Below are positions 57,473 through 64,000 of a stretch of DNA of 64,000 bases, one piece after another. Every line of letters starts with the position of its first letter. The stretch's first letter is position 1. The notes under the pieces were generated by a model. That model worked only from the letters and a program-made list of their open reading frames with translations. It did not search any database and was not told where the DNA came from. Source of the DNA: Klebsormidium nitens (taxonomy: Eukaryota > Streptophyta > Klebsormidiophyceae > Klebsormidiales > Klebsormidiaceae); contig DF237308.1 in assembly GCA_000708835.1 (NCBI GenBank), forward strand, positions 30,158 to 94,157, given 5' to 3'. The translations under genes were made by a program, and so were the position numbers.

Positions 57473-59319
57473 AATAGTAGCGTGGTGTAGGTCAGAAGTG
57501 TTTGTGAGCACTAGCGGCTCCGTCAATTCATCCATCCCAGATTTGGCTAGGGCGTCAGTGAGTCATTTGTTTTGTGGATTCATTGAGTTGCAGTCTACTA
57601 AGCATACGCCGCATTACTTGTTAGACGGACTCAAATCAAGCTTTGGCCTGCGGGCTACGCACAATCCAGTGTATTGGAGCAGCCGGGCGTGTTCCTCCGG
57701 CAATAGGTCAAAGTGGCAGTCGAGATTGGCTGGTGAGCCTGCTTGTCTGCCAAGCTACATCATCCGACCCTCCAATTAGAGTCAAATACTAAGCGAGTAC
57801 TGGACAGGCTTCGATTAGACTGAGTTTTGTAACTTGTGGACGTTCGGCGGCTGGCAAACGTTGAGGAAAACTGAATTGTAGGCCCCAAACTGCCAGTGCT
57901 ATTGGATGCTTCTTAGAGGGCCTATGCTAGTTCCTAATGCGTTCGGTGCAGGTATGCCATACTTAATGGCATGCAAGTTTGCATGAACTGTACGTTCACA
58001 CCGTACGCGCTCAGTCACCAATCTTTTGTGTGCACCGCCATATGAAGACAGATGCTAATCGTGTGCATTTATGGGCCGCTTATGTTGAAACATTTCAAAC
58101 TGCGTCAACTTTCATGCAATCAAGGACCCGGGGTGATTGCATCATTGCACCTGTCCAACGATATCCGCTGATTGGACTCGGCCTAATTCGCTTCATACAA
58201 GATGCCAGATAATCCGTATGTATACTATAGCTACAATTACTTTCGTCACTACGCACGCCCGTCTTGTGGCGGCAGCAGTGCATCGCCGGTATAATTATCA
58301 TAATACATATATGAATAAAGAGTAATTTTGATCCGACGTGATGATGCACGCCACTATATACTGTACGTCCAATAGCGGCGGCGGTGATTGAATGACTTTT
58401 GTCGCTTGAACCTAATTGCGTGCAGCATGCATGTACTAAACTGCACACGTGCATCATCAGCTGCCAGCTTGCGTCATGATTGATCGATGCAGTTACCGTA
58501 TACGGCATGTTGGCCTCAATACAATATGGCATATAACTTTATTCAGGCATGCTGCTCTGGCTGCAGTGCTGGCCGGGAGAATTGCAGCTACTAGCAATCT
58601 ATAGGCTGCATTGCGGCGACGACTGATATTGCCATGATGGTAGAAAAGTCTGAAATAACAAAGGATGCTGATGATGTGTGCGCGGCGTACTGCTTCAATC
58701 GACATGTGAACCAAGCTTCTATATATCACGCACAAACCAAAAGGCCGCCAGATTGTCGCGCATTGATAAGTTAGCATGGAAATTAGCAAAACTTTTCTTG
58801 CGGGCTCTACTTGCTTACCATACCCGGACCTCTGTAGCGCGTTTTCCATGTTCATGTACGTTGCCACTGTGGGGCTTTCGTCACCAACGAATTTTCAACA
58901 TGCCGTCTCCATCCGACTATAGAAGCAAGTTCCTTTCATGCAAACGAGTCTGATTGGGAGTTGATAGTCGTTCGATCTCAAAGCCATGCATTTTTCTTCC
59001 ATCATTTGGTTCATTGTGGTGTGCCAAAACGTCTCGTATTCTCTCAGCCGGAAGCCTTGGGAAGTATTTTCGACAAAACACCACTTTGCAGAGCTTGATT
59101 CTTGACTAGAGAAGCCAATCTCCATACAAATTGCGAAGTCCTTGATCTGATCATGAATCTGAAGTGTCACGGTGAGACACCGTTGTTCAAACACGCCCGC
59201 TTCATTCAAAAAGACAGAGGCGGGTCATGGATCCTGTTTACACAAATGCAGTTTGATTCTTATCTGCAATGTGACTTGTCCTTCGTGTCGCTTGATCTAT
59301 CATCTATGCTAAAATGATA
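57473..59319. other. Convergent intergenic region, nothing recognised
   Basis: This 1.85 kb separates the stop codons of the CW-zinc-finger and LYAR-like genes. It is AT-richer than the coding parts, with only short open frames of no family resemblance. The two 3' UTRs should lie at its ends. Confidence 0.6.
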
Positions 59320-62300
59320 CTACGTATCCGTTCTAAGGCTCACCTTTTTCCCCGTCAACTGGAATTTTGAGTTCTTCGTGGCCTGCAAATGCCCCAGAGT
59401 GAGCGTCAGACTCCTCTTAGAGCATGCAACATCTCTACAAAAAAAAGAGCTGTGCCAAGTACGTGTGATGTGAGTCGAAATGCAGACCGGAAGAGACTTT
59501 AGCTGCCAACAACGATAGAGCCCAGGACTCTTTCCTTTCCTGCTCATTTTACTTGCGTAATTAAACTTCGACACGAACAGCCTCACAGGGTCACGGCACT
59601 TCGAAGCACTAGAGGGGCACCAACATCACCGTTAGCACACTAGGGTCCCACGTCGACTCACTTGCACCAAAATCTGCTCTTGGAGAGCCTTTGTGGACAC
59701 CTCTATTGCGAGAGTCGCTTGCGATTGCACGCTTTGCAGAAGGCTTTTGAGGCTTAGAGTGTGCTTGTCGGCCTGCAGGTGGGAGACAGCAGAGGCTCGA
59801 AGATGATCTGGCTCAAAACAGTTCCAGCTCTGAGTTGCTCGCTTTTGTCCATGACCGCCCAAGTATCCTTATACATTGACGAGCTTTCTTTTCAGTCTGC
59901 TCCTGCACCATACCGCAGCACCTCGAGTCCTCCACAAACCACGATCCAAGATTGATATCAACAAAGGTGTCAATCTGCACTGAGCTTTCTTCGAGTCTCT
60001 TGTGAATCATGCGTCATCCAATCGAGAGGCACTCAGCAGGCCAGCATAACAAAAGTTTAACCTTCACCTGACCACCGTCAGGTACAGAGTTCGGCCCTCC
60101 ACACGACAGGAAGGGAAAACACATGCCCCTCACCTCTTGCAGGGCAGCTTGCATCATCTTCCGAAGCTTCCCCGGCTTGATCGCAGCAGCTGCAGCATCC
60201 CCTGCATCGACTGTCGAAGCCACAGCGCTTTCATTCGCAGCCCTTTTAATCTTCTTCACTGTTGTTTCACTGGCCCCAATCGCTCCTCCCGAAAGTGTGC
60301 CCACGCCACCGTCCACTTCGCGTTCCTTCTTTCCTTTCTTTCGCGCGCTTTTACCCCCCTCATCGACGTCCGTAGCTATCTTTTCCCCCCTTCTCTTTTT
60401 GCTCTCTTTTCGAGGGGGCTCGTCTACACCGTTCGAAGGCTCGCCCTGCATCTCGTTTGCCCCATGAGTTTCCGGCCCCTCCCTGTCTCCGACCGCAGGA
60501 GAGTCCGCCTGCTTCTTCTTCCTACCCTTCTCCGCCAGCTCCTCCCAGTACTGCTTTTCGTCCAGCACTTTACCCGCCTTGCCGTTTTTCGCCTTCGCTT
60601 CCGATTTCCCGTTCTGCTTGTCGTTCTGTCCGTTCTGCACAGAACTTGTTTCCTTGTCCGCCGTTACATGTTCAAGTGAGCCATTCTCGGGTGGTTTGGA
60701 TGCAGCATCAGAGGAACCCGCGCCCTTCTTCTCCTTCTTGCTCTTCTTTTTAGCTACAGTGCTTGAGTCTTTGACGACAGCCGGGTGAGTGTTGCTCTCC
60801 TCTGCTAATCCGCTCTCCTTAACTTTCTCAGGGGCCTCCTCTTCGACGCCCTCATTTAGACTCATCACTTCCTCGCCTTTGCGTTTCTTGCCCTTCTTCG
60901 TTTCCTTCTTCAACCTGGCTTGTCCGTCAGCATCTCCCGCTTCCGCGACTGTCTCTTTTTCTGCCTCCTGCATAACACCTGGAATGTCTTCCTTTTGCTG
61001 CTTCCCCTTCTTCCGCTTCTTCCCAACCTCAGCAGTGACTTCATGCTGCAAATCATCCGCCCCAACATCTCCCTTTCTCCTTTTCTTCTCCCCACTCCCC
61101 TTGCCGTCTGCCTGCGAATTCCCGCCCATGCTTGCCTTCCCCTCCGCTTCTGCAACCCCCCCCTTTGCCGCAGTCCCGGTCACAGCTCCGTCATGCTCAT
61201 CCCCGTTTTCCGATTTACCCCCCTTGTTCTCCCCAGTCGAAGCAGCCCCAACAACCCCCTCTGTGGGCACCTCCTTTTCTGCCTGGGCCTTGGCGGCTGC
61301 CCTGGCCTTGGCCCGGTGCTTCTTCCCCTGAGCATGCCCCTGGAGCGTCTCTTCGCTGGTGCACTTGACTCTGCAGAGGGTACACTCCCAGGGTGGCCGT
61401 GTCGACAGGCCAATCGTTAGCTCCAGGTTCTCCCCCCCCTTTGCAGGGTTCTCCTTTGAGCCAGCGCTGGGGTTTGCGAGAGCCTGGCGGAAGGCGTCCC
61501 TGGGCCCATATCGCACCTGCACAATAAGCATTGGGACACGTCGGGGCATGTCACAAGAAAAGTTCGATTGGTGATACCAGGGGTAAGGAAGGTCCTCTGT
61601 CCAACTGGTTGAAAACATCTGGCATGACCTTTTCCTCCAGGAAGAGTGCATCAAATGACCCTTGCTAATGACCCTCTGCTTATGGTGGTAATAAGTTGAC
61701 ACAACGTGCGGATGGTGGTATGAAGTCAACAGACCACGCTTAGGGTGGTGATGAGTTGGATAGACAAACAGCTGATGGTGGTAATAACTTGAACAAATTG
61801 ACACATCAAATTGACAGTGGTGACAACTTAACTGCTCATGGTCGTAAGTGATAAGAACAGGGGGCCAGAAGTTACGCCGAAGGGAGAACGCAGACGCAAT
61901 ATCTAACCTGACATGAAGACTGTTATAACTCTGAAACTCTGAGGAAGAGTGAAGAAAGGTGGGCCACGCTATGCTGGGCATGTTGCTGTGAATAACTCAG
62001 GACACCAAATAATCTTGAAAAACTTTCTGTGGATTAACAAGGTTTGCCTTTCAACTTAGCCCCAGGAAGACCTTTACCGATCACATTGCCAACCAGGTGG
62101 ATATGACATCAGTGTGAAAGCAGGAATACAACGTGCCCCAGTCGACTTACCTCTTCAGTTACACACGAAGTGTGCCCCTGCACAGACTGGCGGTCAAACA
62201 CCACCCCACAATCGATACAAGACAGCTGCACACGGAAAATCACATCATCAAACAATCAAAGAGCAAATGGCAACACCTTACAGGGAAACAGAGCATTTGA

Positions 62301-62596
62301 TGTCCTCACAATGTGGAAAAGGGTGCCACCACCGGTGCATCCGACAACGTTGCCAAAATGACAACCAGGCATTGCTGCGAAGCAAGGTCATTTACAACAC
62401 CTGCACGTAGGCTTTGAGATCCTGCCCTCCATAGGAATTATTCCAAGATGGTAAAAGCACAAGCAGGGGGTTTCGCCCGGATTGGAACAATGTGGGAACA
62501 ATAACTTACTTTTCGCGCTGCGCATTGTTGAAAGTGGCTCTGTAGTTTCGGTTTCTTAAGGTTATCACCACAGCTTTCACATTGAAACCACACCAT
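59320..62596 (-). CDS. LYAR: LYAR-type C2HC zinc-finger nucleolar protein
   Basis: LYAR proteins are nucleolar and act in ribosomal RNA processing and growth control. Five exons in phase give 572 residues: 62596-62510, 62225-62151, 61516-60134, 59772-59662, 59382-59320. The N-terminus is diagnostic: [18 protein letters not shown], the HFQQC block, then [20 protein letters not shown], giving two LYAR-type zinc fingers. A third C2H2-like finger follows ([10 protein letters not shown] with HAQGKKH). A long Lys/Glu/Ala-rich region carries many KKKKxK-like nuclear and nucleolar localisation stretches, and the protein closes with a helical [12 protein letters not shown] and a short GKKVSL tail typical of plant members. 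The large third exon encodes 461 residues. The start is the ATG that opens the conserved finger; a longer open frame upstream is not conserved. Confidence 0.93.
61677..61850. repeat. Degenerate intronic minisatellite, about 30-33-bp units
   Basis: About five decayed copies of a TGGTGGTAATAAGTTGACA-like unit start near 61683, 61713, 61743, 61776 and 61816. They lie in the second intron of the LYAR-like gene. Confidence 0.65.
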
Positions 62597-62812
62597 TGTC
62601 ACCAACAAATGGCTCGTCGCCTTCAAGTTGACCACCAACCAATTTTCAAATGGAGTGCTAGTAGCTCAGACTCAGATCTTCCAAGTTCCCATGCACTGAT
62701 GCAGATAAGGTACAATATACGGTAGATCAGGACCGCAAAAATACTGTGTTTGAAAGTCACTTGGTCTACTTTAATATACGGTACTTATCTTGCTCTCACC
62801 CCTCCATCATCT

Positions 62813-63022
62813 GGTCAGATGGCCGAGCGGTCTGTTACTTGAAGGCGCCAGCTTCAGGTGTTGCGGGAATCTGCTGGTCTTCGAGAAAGGGCTTACGTTT
62901 GAAATGTTTTCCGCCGTCGATTAGAGTCGGATGCCTGTATTTTCGCGATCGTGTCCATCCGTTAGCGATTTGCCGATCGGACGGCGCCGGCGACAGGGAC
63001 GGTTCTTACAGATGGTTTTTTT
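62813..63022 (+). repeat. tRNA-Leu-derived SINE-like element, copy 1
   Basis: The left end resembles the 5' half of a tRNA-Leu (GTCAGATGGCCGAGCGGTC), with a Pol III A box TGGCCGAGCGG at 62820-62830 and a decayed B box GTTTGAAAT at 62897-62905. About 110 bp of unrelated body follows, ending in a T-run that could stop Pol III. Compared with copy 2 it has an 8-bp insertion after GGTCT and a longer anticodon-loop region. It has no matching 3' acceptor strand, so it is not a working tRNA gene. Confidence 0.7.
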
Positions 63023-63055
63023 AGCGATATTTTATTTGAAGGCTGCCGCCTCATC

Positions 63056-63243
63056 GGTCAGATGGCCGAGCGGTCTAAGGCGCCAGCTTCAGGAGACTGG
63101 TCGTCGAGAGAGGCCTTCCGTTTGAAATGTTCTCCGCCGTCGATTAGAGTCGGATGCCTGTATCCCGCGATCGTGTCCATCCGTTAGCGATTTGCCGATC
63201 GGACGGCGCCTACGATAGGGACGGCTCTTCCTGATGGTTTTTT
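63056..63243 (+). repeat. tRNA-Leu-derived SINE-like element, copy 2
   Basis: This is a direct repeat of copy 1, 243 bp downstream. The A box is at 63063-63073, the B box at 63120-63128, and the T-run is at the end. The D-arm (GGCCGAGCGGTCTAAGGC) is intact and the anticodon stem CCAG/CTGG can pair, but the loop is too long. The shared body (GATTAGAGTCGGATGCCTGT, TTAGCGATTTGCCGATCGG) is nearly identical to that of copy 1, which points to recent duplication or insertion. Confidence 0.7.
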
Positions 63244-63818
63244 GATGATTGATATATGAAAAGAGTGAGGCGAAGCCGAGGGTTGGGGTGGTTGAGCCAA
63301 TCACAGTCAAGACAGTCGATGACTCTTTCAACCGTGAGTGGCTCGGACAAGTCATCGGACGGTACACGTGAGCAACCGTCTTGACTCTGATTGCACCACG
63401 CTGGCAACTGTCTTCACTGTGGATGGCTTACTGTACCATCTCAAACCCGACCGTCAGATCAGCCCGGGTCTGCATCTGACGGCCCGAATGTGCAAGATCT
63501 TCTGGCACCTGTAAGTTCAGTCACGATTTGAAAATTGCCACGCTGGCATGGCTGCCGCTAGACTTAACTCCTGAGCTCGCGCCTCAGGTTGGTTCGCTGC
63601 ACCTGCAAAGCCTCTTGCCGCAACACAAGAACCAGGATGAGAGGTATGCCATATGGTCATTGAAGAGAAGGGCAAGAGAATGACAAGCCTATCAGTCTTC
63701 TGCCAGCGCAAGCGGGAGGCAAGCGGAGCGCAAGCAGGGCGCAAGCATGGCCCTTAAAGCGAGAGTGTTGAGAGAGCAGCTGTTTGAGCAGTCTGATTAC
63801 TGAGTGCAGAGCCGCAAT

Positions 63819-63840
63819 ATGTCAGACATACAAGCCAAAG
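63819..63840 (+). CDS. Possible first coding exon of a gene beyond the window
   Basis: An ATG followed by seven codons (MSDIQAK) ends at a strong donor (AAAG then GTAAGT). The next acceptor candidates at about 63906 and 63936 lead to early stops in the required phase, so the continuing exon may lie outside the window or the first exon may be part of a leader. Evidence is weak. Confidence 0.25.
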
Positions 63841-64000
63841 GTAAGTCGAGATTTGGTAGAGAAATTGTGTCTATCATGGCGAGTCTCTTTTGTCATGACG
63901 CTGGCAGCTTTGAGGGTTGCCGTTCCGTCATCAGGATGGAAACTACTCTGAATGTTGGCCCTGGCATTAACAGCAGCAGTAGTACAGCAGAGATGGATTT
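63841..64000. other. Right edge, unassigned
   Basis: This follows the donor at 63841 and is probably intron or leader of a gene that continues to the right. No family match is visible. Confidence 0.4.

Larger units (their letters stand above)
62597..63818. other. Upstream region of LYAR-like gene with SINE-like repeats
   Basis: The left part (62597-62812) should be the LYAR promoter. Two tandem tRNA-related repeats follow at 62813-63243. From 63244 to 63818 I see no gene or element. Confidence 0.55.

Noticed and set aside
60014-61981. 655-codon open frame as the whole gene
   Set aside because: Only 60134-61516 is coding, as exon 3 of the LYAR-like gene. The rest is intron, since the zinc-finger start is at 62596 and the tail exons lie at 59772-59320.
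63056-63243. Functional tRNA-Leu gene
   Set aside because: The D-arm is good, but the anticodon loop is too long, the T-arm is decayed and no 3' acceptor strand pairs with the 5' end.

Overview
The window is nuclear DNA from a green-lineage eukaryote, most likely a flagellate-bearing streptophyte (charophyte) alga; Klebsormidium is my best guess, but the genus is inference. Base composition is near 50% GC. Genes are rich in introns with GT..AG borders. The fused beta-gamma SnRK1 subunit (SNF4) and the CW-zinc-finger gene are green-lineage types. Two genes, and possibly a third, belong to motile cilia. I rebuilt nine complete or nearly complete multi-exon genes by matching protein families across exons and checking that the codon phase agrees at every junction. 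One junction in the CW-zinc-finger gene stays open, and the SNF4 gene is broken by an assembly gap.

Layout from left to right: p28 inner-arm dynein light chain (+, 1078-3363); a 10-exon, 1843-residue Calx-beta/coiled-coil protein (-, 4527-13166); a 2.7 kb gene-poor spacer; SnRK1 beta-gamma subunit SNF4 (-, 15845-20553, with a 611-N gap at 18743-19353); mitochondrial-type serine hydroxymethyltransferase (+, 21493-26805); the SNARE YKT6 (-, 27814-29887); a GDT1/UPF0016 cation transporter (+, 30429-34410); a TerC-family plastid membrane protein (+, 35564-39641); an outer-dynein-arm docking-complex DC2/ODA1-family coiled-coil protein (-, 41107-47370); a plant CW-type zinc-finger protein of about 2100 residues (+, 48692-57472); a LYAR-type nucleolar zinc-finger protein (-, 59320-62596); two tandem tRNA-Leu-derived SINE-like copies (62813-63243); and a possible first exon of another gene at the right edge.

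There is no operon-like unit. These are neighbouring single genes with housekeeping, signalling, membrane-transport and cilium roles. Four points stand out. An outer-arm docking protein is present although land plants lost outer dynein arms. The Calx-beta protein may be an undescribed cilium protein. Two families linked to Mn2+/Ca2+ handling (GDT1 and TerC) sit head-to-tail. A 29-bp tandem duplication copies a splice donor in the CW gene.
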